DNA from: Siphonodentalium dalli
Taxonomy: Eukaryota; Mollusca; Scaphopoda; Gadilida; Siphonodentaliidae
DNA length: 64,000 nt
NCBI GenBank assembly: GCA_032622095.1
Contig: CP136065.1
Location: 218,160,151-218,224,150, forward strand
Reading direction: 5' to 3'
The notes beneath the pieces are model-generated. The model worked only from the letters and a program-made list of their open reading frames with translations, made no database searches and had not been told where the DNA came from. Below are positions 23,044 through 34,366 of the stretch, piece after piece. The position numbers and the translations under genes are program-made. Within the stretch, counting starts at the first letter, position 1. Each line of letters opens with the position of its first letter.

Positions 23044-23500
23044 GGAATCAGGGAGTTAAATGTATTCTAGAGTCGGGGAGCGAGTACACCGTGGAATGCT
23101 AAAGGTGAAGGTAACTGAAGAATGACCTTCACCTGATACATGCGACACTTTATTAAAGGATGACATCGCGTTTATTTGATTTGTACATAATATCTAAATA
23201 ATTTAAACTGGTGAATGAATGGGGGAATGGATTTTTGTGAGCGGGAAATTTATTTAACTAGCTGCTGTGGTCCTGGGTTTTTCCAGATCAAATTTGGCTG
23301 TGAGATAGCCCTGTCGTAGACTTGGGGATTTATTTTAAAAAGTAAACACATGACCTATGATTTTTCTTGCTTTTCGTGATCAACTGGTGTCAATCTAGCT
23401 GCGTAAACATCACTGGTGTGGCCTGCAGGCTTCAATTCAGTGAATTTGGTCGAAACGTTAACACTGTCGCCTATGGGAAACCATTTAGTTCAGTGATTCC
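23044..23500. mobile_element. TA-type MITE family I, copy B (uninterrupted)
   Basis: 457 bp, flanked by TA at 23042-23043 and 23501-23502, with inverted ends GGAATCAGGGAG and CAGTGATTCC. It differs from copy A by few substitutions and lacks the 758-bp insertion; the empty site is the TAA at 23112-23114. A distant relative may lie at 30660-31000, where the CTATGGxAAAACATTTA block recurs. Confidence 0.9.
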
Positions 23501-23850
23501 TAGATGAGCTTCGCAGTATACACCATAGAGGGCGTAATTATAAATCGATACCCATATACCGCCTATGTTGTGTCTTAACTCCGTAATAATGCTGACTAGA
23601 CGGTCCTAATGAACGAAGATGTTAAGTTAATAGCTTCCTCGTTATAATTACTCGGGATTGATGAGACGAACTTGACGAACGGAGTTTATATGGAAGACAT
23701 AGCTTTTGCATATGAAGCAAATAAAGCGCACACAATGCTTGCACACGCGATAATCCTTGTAACTGAAGATGTGATGGAATACAGCCACTGATGCAATAAA
23801 CAAGAGCAGAAACCATTTAAATGCTTACGATAAGTGTGTACGTACAAACT

Positions 23851-24190
23851 ATCCTAGTGAAAATAGGTTCATAATCGACCTATAATATTCAAATATGTTC
23901 ATATTGGATTATTTAATTCTGAAATAAGCCGATAATCGACGTATATCCGTTTTTCCGTATTAAGGTACAGGTCAAAGTGAAAACACATTTTAAGGAGCGT
24001 GCATCCGATAAGCCGTAAGTTCGTGTTAATAATGAACTTATAATGTCATTATGAGTCGATAATAATGTGACTAAAACACTCTCATGTTCAGTTCGTAGTG
24101 AACTCAAAATGAGGCGATTCTACGCCGATTGTGAAAAAATATAAAACATCCTATAAGCCCATAATGTTCTGATTTTATGGAGAACAGACT
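23851..24190 (+). repeat. interspersed repeat family A, copy 3
   Basis: Starts ATCCTAGTGAAAATAGGTTC and ends TATGGAGAACAGACT, with the family's internal blocks in order. Non-coding; the minus-strand frame at 23913-24107 lies wholly inside. Confidence 0.7.
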
Positions 24191-24270
24191 GGTACGTAAG
24201 TCAGCTGGTTATGCCCTTAGAGTCGAGATTCATGTCATGATCTTGTACGGAGGGCGTCTATATGACTGAG

Positions 24271-24412
24271 TATACTATTAAAGATGAGACATGTTATAAT
24301 AATTTATTCCAACGATCGTTCGGCCATTCTGGTGGCCATTATCAAAGCTCGTGCGATTAAATTATTATAACAAGTCTCACGGTGTATCTTTAATATTATT
24401 CAGTCATATATC
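24271..24412. repeat. foldback element, about 140 bp
   Basis: The left arm (ATATGACTGA, ATTAAAGAT, TTATAATAATTTA in order) is mirrored in the right arm (TAAATTATTATAA, ATCTTTAAT, TCAGTCATAT) around a loop near 24330. Arms are about 60 bp with mismatches. Non-coding. Confidence 0.7.
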
Positions 24413-24517
24413 TCAGTTTGCTCTCCCAAAAATCAGCACGTTACCGGCTTATAATAGGAGCTGTACATGTAGATATTACAGTGCAGGAACCAATTCTGGT
24501 TGAGACGCACTGGTCCA

Positions 24518-26781
24518 GGTGCTACCACGGCTGAGTAACTTTATAACCATGTGGTGACTCCAGTGTGTGCTACCACGGCCGAGTAACTTTATAACCCTGC
24601 ATGTGGTGACTCCAGTAGGTGCTACCACGGCCGAGTAACTTTATAACCCTGTGGTGACTCCAGTAGGTGCTACCACGGCCGAGTAACTTAAAAACCCTAT
24701 TGTGACTCCAGTAGGTGCTACCACGGCCGAGTAACTTTATAACCCTGCATGTGGTGACTCCAGTAGGTGCTACCACGGGCGAGTAACTTTATAACCCTGC
24801 ATGTGGTGACTCCAGTAGGTGCTACCACGGCCGAGTAACTTTATAACCCTGCATGTGGTGACTCCAGTAGGTGCTACCACGGCCGAGTAACTTTATAACC
24901 CTGCATGTGGTGACTCCAGTAGGTGCTACCACGGCCGAGTAACTTTATAACCACGTGGTAACTCCAGTGTGTGCTACCACGGCCGAGTAACTTTATAACC
25001 CTGTGGTGACTCCAGTAGGTGCTACCACGGCCGAGTAACTTTATAACCCTGTTGTGACTCCAGTAGGTGCTACCACGGCCGAGTAACTTTATAACCCTGC
25101 ATGTGGTGACTCCAGTAGGTGCTACCACGGCCGAGTAACTTTATAACCCTGCATGTGGTGACTCCAGTAGGTGCTACCACGGCCGAGTAACTTTATAACC
25201 CTGCATGTGGTGACTCCAGTAGGTGCTACCACGGCCGAGTAACTTTATAACCACGTGGTAACTCCAGTGTGTGCTACCACGGCCGAGTAACTTTATAACC
25301 CTGTGGTGACTCCAGTAGGTGCTACCACGGCCGAGTAACTTTATAACCCTGTTGTGACTCCAGTAGGTGCTACCACGGCCGAGTAACTTTATAACCCTGC
25401 ATGTGGTGACTCCAGTAGGTGCTACCACGGCCGAGTAACTTTATAACCCTGTTGTGACTCCAGTAGGTGCTACCACGGCCGAGTAACTTTATAACCCTGC
25501 ATGTGGTGACTCCAGTAGGTGCTACCACGGCCGAGTAACTTTATAACCCTGTTGTGACTCCAGTAGGTGCTACCACGGCCGAGTAACTTTATAACCCTGC
25601 ATGTGGTGACTCCAGTAGGTGCTACCACGGCCGAGTAACTTTATAACCCTGCATGTGGTGACTCCAGTAGGTGCTACCACGGCCGAGTAACTTTATAACC
25701 CTGCATGTGGTGACTCCAGTAGGTGCTACCACGGCCGAGTAACTTTATAACCCTGCATGTGGTGACTCCAGTAGGTGCTACCACGGCCGAGTAACTTTAT
25801 AACCCTGCATGTGGTGACTCCAGTGGGTGCTACCACGGCCGAGTAACTTTATAACCACGTGGTAACTCCAGTGTGTGCTACCACGGCCGAGTAACTTTAT
25901 AACCCTGTGGTGACTCCAGTAGGTGCTACCACGGCCGAGTAACTTTATAACCCTGTGGTGACTCCAGTAGGTGCTACCACGGCCGAGTAACTTTATAACC
26001 CTGTTGTGACTCCAGTAGGTGCTACCACGGCCGAGTAACTTTATAACCCTGCATGTGGTGACTCCAGTAGGTGCTACCACGGCCGAGTAACTTTATAACC
26101 CTGCATGTGGTGACTCCAGTAGGTGCTACCACGGCCGAGTAACTGTATAACCCTGTTGTGACTCCAGTAGGTGCTACCACGGCCGAGTAACTTTATAACC
26201 CTGCATGTGGTGACTCCAGTAGGTGCTACCACGGCCGAGTAACTTTATAACCATGCATGTGGTGACTCCAGTAGGTGCTACCACGGCCGAGTAACTTTAT
26301 AACCCTGCATGTGGTGAATCCAGTAGGTGCTACCACGGCCGAGTAACTTTATAACCCTGCATGTGGTGACTCCAGTAGGTGCTACCACGGCCGAGTAACT
26401 TTATAACCCTGTTGTGACTCCAGTAGGTGCTACCACGGCCGAGTAACTTTATAACCCTGCATGTGGTGACTCCAGTAGGTGCTACCACGGCCGAGTAACA
26501 TTATAACCCTGCATGTGGTGACTCCAGTAGGTGCTACCACGGCCGAGTAACTTTATAACCCTGCATGTGGTGACTCCAGTAGGTGCTACCACGGCCGAGT
26601 AACTTTATAACCCTGCATGTGGTGACTCCAGTAGGTGCTACCACGGCCGAGTAACTTTATAACCCTGCATGTGGTGACTCCAGTAGGTGCTACCACGGCC
26701 GAGTAACTTTATAACCACGTGGTAACTCCAGTGTGTGCTACCACGGCCGAGTAACTTTATAACCCTGTGGTGACTCCAGTA
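24518..26781. repeat. 48/52-bp satellite array with 300-bp higher-order repeat
   Basis: About 45 head-to-tail units of the type GGTGCTACCACGGCCGAGTA followed by ACTTTATAACC and GTGACTCCAGTA. A 52-bp form has CCCTGCATGTGG; 48-bp forms have CCCTGTGG or CCCTGTTG; another 48-bp form has CCACGTGGTAACTCCAGTGTG. These forms recur in a fixed order as a 300-bp block (three 52s plus three 48s): 24801-25150 and 25101-25450 are the same sequence shifted by 300 bp. In the CACGTGG form, CGTGGTA can pair with TACCACG. Minus-strand frames such as 24874-25128 and 25778-26080 are open only because the units lack stops. Confidence 0.97.
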
Positions 26782-27069
26782 GCGTTCTTTAACGTGCACA
26801 CACCGAGGCGTGTACATGGGTCACCCATTAATGGCCGCGCCCGATCGGACAGCGTACTGCACCCACGACAACATACCTGGACAAGTGTTGTAATGGGGGG
26901 AAGTCGGCATTTTGCATTCGGATCTTTATTCAGTGATCTCGAATGAGACTTTTCAGCCTGACAAAGTTGGTATCTGAACGAGTTCTGATTTTTGTCAGAA
27001 TACCCTGACCAGATTGCGATCCCCCGTCCGCTAGCACGAGAGACCAGTACGCTACCACTCGGCTACATA
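26782..27069 (-). mobile_element. tRNA-derived SINE
   Basis: On the minus strand the head contains a perfect RNA polymerase III A box TAGCCGAGTGG (27065-27055) and, at tRNA-like spacing, a decayed B box GGATCGCAATC (27022-27012), followed by about 220 bp of body ending in GCACGTTAAAGAACG. The A-box/B-box head and a GTTAAAGAAC-type tail are familiar features of metazoan SINEs. The 3' end directly abuts the 48/52-bp satellite with no intervening sequence. Its copy number elsewhere cannot be judged here. Confidence 0.8.
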
Positions 27070-27077
27070 TTTTTTTT

Positions 27078-27442
27078 AGGCTCATAATCGCCTCATTTTG
27101 AGTCCATAACGATCTGAAAATAGGAATGGGTTAGAGCCATTATTAATTGAATCATAATGAGTGATTGTAAGTTCATTATGGGCGGACAATAACACGAATA
27201 GACAAACGCACGACTTACCAAATGTACGCTCTTAAAAATACGTGTTCACTGTGGCCCGCGCTATAACACGGAATAATCGATATATGTCCACCATCGGGCT
27301 TATTTCAAAATCAAATAATCCAATATGAACCGATATCAATATTATAGGTCGATTATGAACCTATGTTAATATTATAGGTCGATTATGAACCTATGTTAAT
27401 ATTATAGGTCGATTATGAACCTATTTGTGCGAGGATATGTTG
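27078..27442 (-). repeat. interspersed repeat family A, copy 4, with internal triplication
   Basis: Reverse-oriented full-length copy. Near its end a roughly 30-bp unit (TATTATAGGTCGATTATGAA then CCTATGTTAA) is present three times in tandem (about 27340-27425), expanding the block found once in other copies. A further partial copy follows at about 27455-27570. Confidence 0.75.
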
Positions 27443-27570
27443 AACATCCAGCTTATTCTCCAGAAAAACATAAATAAGTTCATATCGGCATTATTTTGTT
27501 TACGCTCTGTATGAACCTAAATCGACTTACCATATGTACCCTTTTTATAATGTGTTTTCCAATGTTGCAT

Positions 27571-28041
27571 CTTACCGAAGTCATAGAAAAATTACAACTG
27601 ATCTCCATAGTACATGTACGCACAGCTGTGAGACAAAGGTTCCGTATCCATACCATACGACGAATAGACTAACCATGGATGTTCTTATCGTTTCAGGTGT
27701 TCAATAAGTTTTATTATTACATGATCCTACCCTTATTCCATTCCATAAACCCGTTCGTTTAATAACAGGAAATAGTACCTGGTGACATTTGACATCCGGT
27801 TTGTCGTCTGTTTACATTCCATACGCTATATCTCGAAATACTTAATATGTTTCCACCAAACTCTTATGAATGACAAGTTTGAAAAGATTCTTTATTTATC
27901 TGAGACTATTTATGTACGCGGGAAAACAACACATAGTTACGTGAAACGTCATCGCATGCCTATAATAACCGATGTTAGTTTCACGTCCCATTTGTTGAGT
28001 TAAGTATGTTTTATCGATGTTTTGGTTCATATAATAAATAT
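27571..28041. other. no gene seen
   Basis: Open frames on both strands between 27782 and 28114 show no recognised motif and run into the adjacent foldback element. Confidence 0.4.
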
Positions 28042-28183
28042 AATCTACAACTCGTCCCCAGTCTATAGCGGATTTACAAAACTCGTCCAGTAAATTAGGT
28101 CTGGACATCGCCAAAGGCTCGGTCCAGACCTAATTTACTGGAATCGTTTTGTAAATTGCGCTATCAACTGGGGACTCGTAGAT
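28042..28183. mobile_element. 142-bp foldback MITE
   Basis: A perfect 20-bp stem CCAGTAAATTAGGTCTGGAC with its complement GTCCAGACCTAATTTACTGG around a 15-bp loop. Pairing continues outward in blocks (GTTTTGTAAAT, CGCTAT, ACTGGGGAC, GTAGAT) to the ends at about 28042 and 28183. Non-coding; no obvious target duplication. Confidence 0.8.
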
Positions 28184-28298
28184 CCTCTTATAACGTTACG
28201 TACAGCGTTAGTACTAAAAACAATCACGTTTTGTTACCCGCTTGTTCCTAGAATTACAGTGTTATTTATTTCTGTGCCGTATTCACAAATCCGCATGC

Positions 28299-28772
28299 CA
28301 CACGTGTTCCATAAGCACTCCATTGAAGTCACACTACGTAAATGACTCTAAAAATAAAAGCATCTTCACACTAAACAAAACATCCCTGTTGGTGCCAGAA
28401 TAAACATTAAAAGTCTGTGTTTTTATTTCAAGGATTCTAGGACGGGTGGCTTGTAATAAACTCAGAACGACACGTGCCTTAATGTGTTTGTCGATACGGC
28501 ACTTGTGCCACCACGGACGGATATACTTCTCGTTTTATCCTTCCGTGCCATTTCAACAAACCCATTAACGCACGTGTCTTTCTGTGTTTATTACAAGCCA
28601 CCCGTACTAGAATCCTTGAATTCAAAACAGACTTTTAACGTTTATTCAGGCACCAACGGGGATGTGTTGTTATGTGTGAAGATGCTTTTATTTTTATAGT
28701 TCCAGTTTCATAATTGGGGGGAACGTCATTTACGTCATGTGACTTGAATGGGGTGCGTATGGAACACGTGTG
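28299..28772. mobile_element. 474-bp foldback element with arms of about 200 bp
   Basis: Outer ends CACACGTGTTCCAT and ATGGAACACGTGTG. Inward, many blocks are mirrored, such as AATAAAAGCATCTTCACAC, GTTGGTGCC, AAGGATTCTAG, ACGGGTGGCTTGTAATAAAC and GACACGTGC, leaving a short unpaired centre around 28510-28560. Arms are clearly diverged, so the element is not freshly inserted. The plus-strand frame at 28484-28699 is the right arm. Confidence 0.85.
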
Positions 28773-29450
28773 CTTGTCATGGGGATGTACGTGGGCTGCC
28801 TATGCTGACGTTTGAAATTCACGAATTTGAAGGTCTGTGTAATGTAGTAATATACATGTGTTTATCTAACTGCTAACATTTGAAATTCTCATCACGGATT
28901 TGAAATTAGATGCGTTTATATTGGAGATACACTTTCCGGTTAATCGTCGAATTAGGAAGGCGCTTCTCGTCGGAAGCTAGACAGTGTAACTGATTACACA
29001 AAGGTTTAGTAATCGATTCAAACAAAAGGCGGGAGAGCGGGCGTCGTGTTATTAGAAAAGTAAACAAAGAACCTACCACAGAGAATACAAATCATAGCTT
29101 CTATTGTGCTGCAATTCAAAGTCGGTCTTGATAGGAATTCAATTCAATAAATCTGCCTGATCGGATCGTGTATATCTGATGATTTTACTAGTTTATCTGC
29201 TGTCTAGCGGACCGTATAGTTAGAGTGCATCACACGTGGCTAGTTTGCATTGATACTCTTGACAACTCAATTTATTTAAATTCTGGCAGTCAGTATACAC
29301 GCCGGGATAATAACATGGTGCATGTGACAAGCCGCGCATAAATTTGGATAAGAAAGAGTATTGGAATACGAACGTTACCACATTCAACAAACAAACATTC
29401 AACAATGATGAGAGTGGTATAGATTGTGTGAGATGTAATTATTTGCAGTT
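28773..29450. other. no gene seen
   Basis: No recognised feature; short open frames only. Confidence 0.4.
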
Positions 29451-29895
29451 AAAGTCACATGGCGGTTTACGCTCCAAAATACACATAATATTATTCGCTT
29501 TTGAATTTTTCTCAGTATCAAAATAGGTCGATAAATATCTTAGTTACCTTGCTACGGCATTATGTAACCCAAAAGGTCGCATTGAAGTATTGAAAAATAC
29601 AACTGTGAATACGGTGTTTGGGTCCCAAACAAAATACCGCCATTTGCGCGACATGGAACATAAAAGAGCGTCCCGTGGTAGTCTGTTCCTGATATGGTAG
29701 CAATAAAGAGCATTTTTTCTGAATTCTGGTGAATAGTTGAAAACTGCTGAAAAATGGCTGCGGCTTTGGCAAGTGTTTTTTCAGAGCATATGAAGTCGGT
29801 ATATCAATAGTTGGTTTATTTATCGACCTATCGTATCATTCGTTCCAAGTTACATAGAACAAAATTGGAGGTTCGATTGAGTCATGTCCGTTTAA
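29451..29895 (+). repeat. interspersed repeat family D, longest copy
   Basis: Joins the left half seen at 2316-2430 to the right half seen at 9697-10030, with internal blocks in the expected order. Non-coding. The minus-strand frame at 29560-29772 falls inside it. Confidence 0.7.
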
Positions 29896-31097
29896 TTTCT
29901 GAATAACAAAAAAGAAGAAAAAGTCCTGTGTATTTTCTAATTCATGATGTAGCAATTAAGATTGTTTGATTTCCATGATATGGAATACATGAAAATTACT
30001 GATATTTTACTCTTCTTTCCCACGTCTCTTATTAAATATAAAGAGTTCGTATATAAGTATGTCATGTATTTGTCGACCTATCTTGATTGTCAGAACGTAA
30101 AAACAGTAACCAATTATACTTTATTCAATTAGAGCATTGCAGAGTTTGTCGCTTCAACTGCATATTGTGTACTTATCTTGGTCCTTGGCATATTTATTCG
30201 TTATGCATCTGACTACAGCGGGGTGTTTCAGGTTGTACTTTAAAATGCAGTTATTCCCATAAATGTCAGTTTTTGGTGCAGAAAAAAATACTGCACATTT
30301 GTAACCGGTTACTTTGGTTACTAATATTTTATCAACTCCGTGATTTACCTGTAACCACAGTAACCCGGTCACACATGCGTAATAATATTTTGCGTACCAA
30401 TTCTGAACATATATCTAGTTCGGTATCCCAGTGATTGGAGTGTCGGGACTTATAATGGTGTTACTGAACCGGTATGAGTTCCCGCCCGTATGTGGACTAT
30501 CGTCTCCACAACTAGGCTTGGTTGGACTAAGCGATGTGCGTGTTGTATGTTACACTGATGTAAATATGGTTCAGAGTGACATCTAGCGGATGCGGGAGAG
30601 AATAAAATAGACACTGGGCACTGATTGGTCAATAGCCTTGTGTGCTCTTTGCATAACAAAATTCATCACACCTCTTCCCTATGATTTCCCATAGGTAAAA
30701 TAGCCATTGGCACAGGAATTAACCCTTTGTAGTGAAGTTTGATTTTTTTGGTGTGGTCTAAAATATGACAGTATTTTTTTATGCGGATCTGACACTAGTT
30801 ACGAAAACACAAGATTTAAAGGCGAATTCCCTGCTAGACAGACATGATTTTTTTGCGTAAAAGTTTCCCCAAATGTCAATTTTTCAGATTTCAAGAAAAT
30901 TTTGGACCCAAAAGTTATATTGCCAACAGTATACGCTAAAACGTTAGCACTGAGGCCTATGGAAAAACATTTACACCAGTGTAACCTGTAGAGCCGCACG
31001 TTGTTCAAATCTCACGCTGTGCTCGGTTCGTCGTACCTAGACCAGGGATCTGATTGTTGGGTAAGCGTAGTTAAGCGCGTGTAAAATGACAACAGAA
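29896..31097. other. no gene seen; possible distant family I relative near 30660-31000
   Basis: Around 30930-30990 the blocks AAACGTTAGCACTGA, CCTATGGAAAAACATTTA and CCAGTGTAACC echo the right end of family I (AAACGTTAACACTG, CCTATGGGAAACCATTTA, CAGTGATTCC). The rest is featureless to me. Confidence 0.35.
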
Positions 31098-31105
31098 TAA
31101 GACTC

Positions 31106-31365
31106 GGCATTATTCAACAGCTGGGATAATAGGCATTATTCAACAGCTGGGATAATAGACATTATTCAGCAGCTGGTGTAATAGGCATTATTCAATAGCT
31201 GGGGTAATAGGCATTATTCAACAGTTGGGGCAATAGACATTATTCAACAGCTGGGGTAATAGACATTCAACAGCTGTGGTAATAGACATTATTCAACAGC
31301 TGGGGTAATAGACATTATTCAACAGCTGGGGTAAGAGGCATTATTCAACAGCTGGGGTAATCATG
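31106..31365. repeat. 26-bp tandem repeat, about ten copies
   Basis: Units of the type GGCATTATTCAACAGCTGGG followed by GTAATA, with small variants and one shortened unit. Most units carry CAGCTG, an E-box sequence, but regulatory use is not shown. Confidence 0.9.
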
Positions 31366-31414
31366 TGAAACGCGTATGGTTCGTTGGTAAAGGAGATAAA
31401 CGCTATATAAGCAC

Positions 31415-31450
<36 letters not shown>
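31415..31450 (+). repeat. (ATT)n microsatellite
   Basis: About 12 uninterrupted ATT units. Confidence 0.95.
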
Positions 31451-31452
<2 letters not shown>

Positions 31453-31861
31453 CTAGTTATCTGGGCACAGCAACCAAATTCGGAAATCCTGGTGGAATGT
31501 TTCTCACTTAGGCGCTATGTACATGGCAATGACCGAGGTGATCAGGGAACAGCCGGCTTAGTACTAACCAAGGCAAGTTCAATAAAATCATAAATAATCG
31601 AGCCAACAAGTACTTAAAAAGTCATGGTCTCGTTTGTGGCATTCGATCCGGAATTTTTGTTCTAAAAATTTCATAAATAAATATAAACAGAAAAATAAGC
31701 CAATCTAAATGTTCATAGATTTTTTAACAGCTATATATTCAGTCGATATATCGTTTGGTTCCAAAAGCTATGTTGCTATGTTATATCGAAACATTGGACT
31801 ACAAAACAGATTATTTAAATAAATGACATTCGTCAAAACCATATTTACCCTGACCATTTAA

Positions 31862-31907
31862 GCCAGTGCATTTTCCTATATATGATTATATATGAGAATG
31901 CACTGGC
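31862..31907. repeat. 46-bp hairpin related to the 69-bp hairpins at 35.8 and 36.0 kb
   Basis: GCCAGTGCATT pairs with AATGCACTGGC up to one mismatch, then TATATAT pairs with ATATATA around a short loop. It shares the CATT..TATATATG pattern of the 69-bp palindromes. Confidence 0.7.
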
Positions 31908-31974
31908 ACGTATGATCATTAATGGTGCACCAGCGCAGCTCCCGACATGAAAGGGTTAACCAACGCCTCAACTA

Positions 31975-32410
31975 GATCTTGTTAAGGATCTCTACTCTGG
32001 CTACGCCCGTAGAGAAGTTTATAATATTGAAAAAGCAATGCAATTAATATATTTCTCACTGTAGGTGAAGGTCCCAGCTCGAGATTGCATGATTTATGCG
32101 ACTTTGCTTTGTGGCCCTTACAATCATGACATTTCTCCTGGGTAATCAATATTATTGCGATATCGGCTCACAAAAGTCACAACAATCATGATATTTCGAG
32201 CTGAGACCACATCTACTGTGAAATAGATTACAAAAAGAACACCAATTTGGTTCCCTGTGTTGTTTGTTCAATGTTATAGAGTTCCCAGACAGAACAGGTC
32301 GAAATGTTCATCAAAACATTTCCAGGTTTTGAACTTGTGGAGTATAAATCGTATGAATACTGTATGATCTCTACGGGCGTGAGCCAGAACAGAGATTCAT
32401 AGCATGATCT
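31975..32410. mobile_element. foldback MITE family E, complete diverged copy
   Basis: The ends mirror each other (GGATCTCTACTCTGGC on the left, CCAGAACAGAGATTC on the right), and each end is itself a hairpin: GATCTCTAC..GTAGAGA at the left and ATCTCTACGGGCG..CAGAGAT at the right. The interior also folds, with AGCTCGAGATTGCATGAT facing ATCATGATATTTCGAGCT. Non-coding. Confidence 0.75.
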
Positions 32411-32499
32411 TCGTCTTAACTATCATTCAAAGCAGTTGATCCTTGGCAGTGCGTGTGCACTGTACTGTCTGGAAAGACGGATTGATCGAAGACAGCGCT

Positions 32500-33010
32500 T
32501 AATGAGGTCTCCCGGCGCTTCATCGGTCAAGATGATGTCAAAATAATAAATCCCAAAGCTATATAGAAGCCCACACCGTTAATAATTCAGCGGAACACCC
32601 CGTCGCATGTCTGATGTCGGCAAACTTTTATCAGACGAATACTATAAAGAGCCCGTATTAGTAACAAGAAAACCATAGTCAGAAATGGTAACGCCACCAA
32701 GATCATATTATTAGCCATAAATATAAATTATAATATAAAATATATTGGTTACATGAATGCACCGCCTCAGAATTCCGTTAAAACAACGAATCCTTCAAAT
32801 TATTACAAAAAACTACAGATTATTACTGCAGGTTTCTCATTCACCACACCAGAAAGCTTCTAAATGCGGATCAAAAATCGCAGGTATTGTGTTCCCGCCA
32901 AGAGTGCATGGCCCAGCCATTGTTCATAACTAAACGTCGAAAGCAATTAACGCGGTCATAATGGTTACATACTGCAACGATAAGACATCCAGCGAATACA
33001 CACCCCACGA
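32500..33010 (+). repeat. interspersed repeat family F, copy 2
   Basis: Diverged counterpart of 20340-20870, shorter between the 'TTCTCATTCAC' and 'GGCCCAGCCATTG' blocks. The open frame at 32961-33356 starts in its tail and has no recognised domain. Confidence 0.7.
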
Positions 33011-34302
33011 AAACCCGAAATGTGTTGTCCTGCGAGATATCCCAATTGACACGGCCAGATTAGCCTTTCTACAATATCATAAAACAATAAAGCTTCTCAA
33101 ATCATCGGCAAAGTCAATAGAACTTTCACGAACTTGGACATTCCAACTACAGCTATTACCAAACTCGGGGTCGCAGTACAACTTTAACGCGTCCCAAAAT
33201 AACCGCATTCGGGGAGGCACTACAGCTTTTAAAGCGACCCAATATATTTATAAAACCTACATAGGACCACGGATTTCTATAATTTGGCCAATAGTATACA
33301 CCGGTGGCGTTAATAAGATAAACCATGTACGGACGCAAAAACCTACTCACTTTTAAATATGTCTATTTCTTCCCAGCAAGTATTTTTTCTAGATTCCCCA
33401 GCTGGATTCCCGAACAGATTTGAATCGAGACAATCTGTCCATAAACGTTTCTATCAATTAATATAAATTTTATTTATAATTTCTTATGACATTCGTGGGA
33501 CAGTTTTATGGGCTATTTTTAGAACAGAAATCCGCGCGAAAACGCTCGGAGCGTACCAAGAGAGAGCACTCTATCTTGTCAGCATTCTCAATCAAGGAAA
33601 ACTGCAGATCAGCTATGAGATTTTCCACAAATTACGATCGGAATAAGTTACTTTATTATGCCGTTATAGACAAATAATATACCCATCTTCAGTTTTATCT
33701 GTCCGTTATTCACAACATAGCTATTTTTAGTCTTTAAATCGGGTTTTATATAACTTAGATAGTTTTATTTTTGGCCCGGAAGAGATAGACCATCTTTAAA
33801 GATGTACTCTGTGTTCCGATGCGTATATAGGATTTTAACATCCACACTTTAGAAAATAACTCAATTCGACGCCGTAAATGGCTTGTTTGCTGCGACAACA
33901 TATGATACACGTACAAGCCATATATTACACCCGCTGATGCCCTTATATAACTGTTAACCCTTAATATACTATAACACTCACTGATGAGTAGTTATCCCAT
34001 AGGATCTGTTCAGATAATAATATGTCGTTTCTTGAACTTATTACCTGAACATTTCCCTAAATAAATTCACTTTTGGTAGCTTTCGTCTGCTTATATGACA
34101 TGTTCATCCCTCCAACTCAATAATAGACCATTCCGACGTACAATTTTTTAACTACGTGGGAGAATCTATTTAGTATAGAAAGGGTTAATAATGAGATGAT
34201 TTGTTTTTGCAACTTGAATCTCGTACTCCAAACTTTGTAATCAATGATGCCAGAAATTATTAACTCCAGTATAAACTTGGTCAGAATTTTGCATTACCTG
34301 TA
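33011..34302. other. no gene supported; fragment of the 45-bp repeat family near 33960-34200
   Basis: Holds a 131-codon open frame on the plus strand (to 33356) without any recognised motif. Near 33960-34200, 'TGAACTTATTACCTGAACATTT' and 'TTAGTATAGAAAGGGTTAAT' blocks match the flank and unit of the 45-bp tandem repeat at 11045-11285. Confidence 0.4.
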
Positions 34303-34366
34303 CAGTAATGCCCTAAATAATCGACTCCTTAACCACAGCAGAATTATGGGTAACTTTTCAGGATTT
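34303..34366 (+). mobile_element. single arm of the Tc1-type palindromic MITE
   Basis: Follows TA at 34301-34302. The sequence CAGTAATGCCC.. through CTTAACCACAGCAGAATTAT to TTTTCAGGATTT matches one arm of the element at 15589-15717. The second arm is missing. Confidence 0.8.

Noticed and set aside
24570-26080. Minus-strand repeat peptides (GRGSTYWSHH type) as a gene
   Set aside because: The 52-bp unit is not a multiple of three, so frames shift; openness arises from stop-free units.
24518-26781. CRISPR-like appearance of the regular repeats
   Set aside because: Units are directly adjacent with no variable spacers and the DNA is eukaryotic; the same applies to the arrays at 48, 54 and 61 kb.
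28484-28699. 71-codon plus-strand frame
   Set aside because: It corresponds to the right arm of a 474-bp foldback element.
33011-33356. 131-codon plus-strand frame
   Set aside because: Begins in the tail of repeat family F and shows no recognised domain or conservation.
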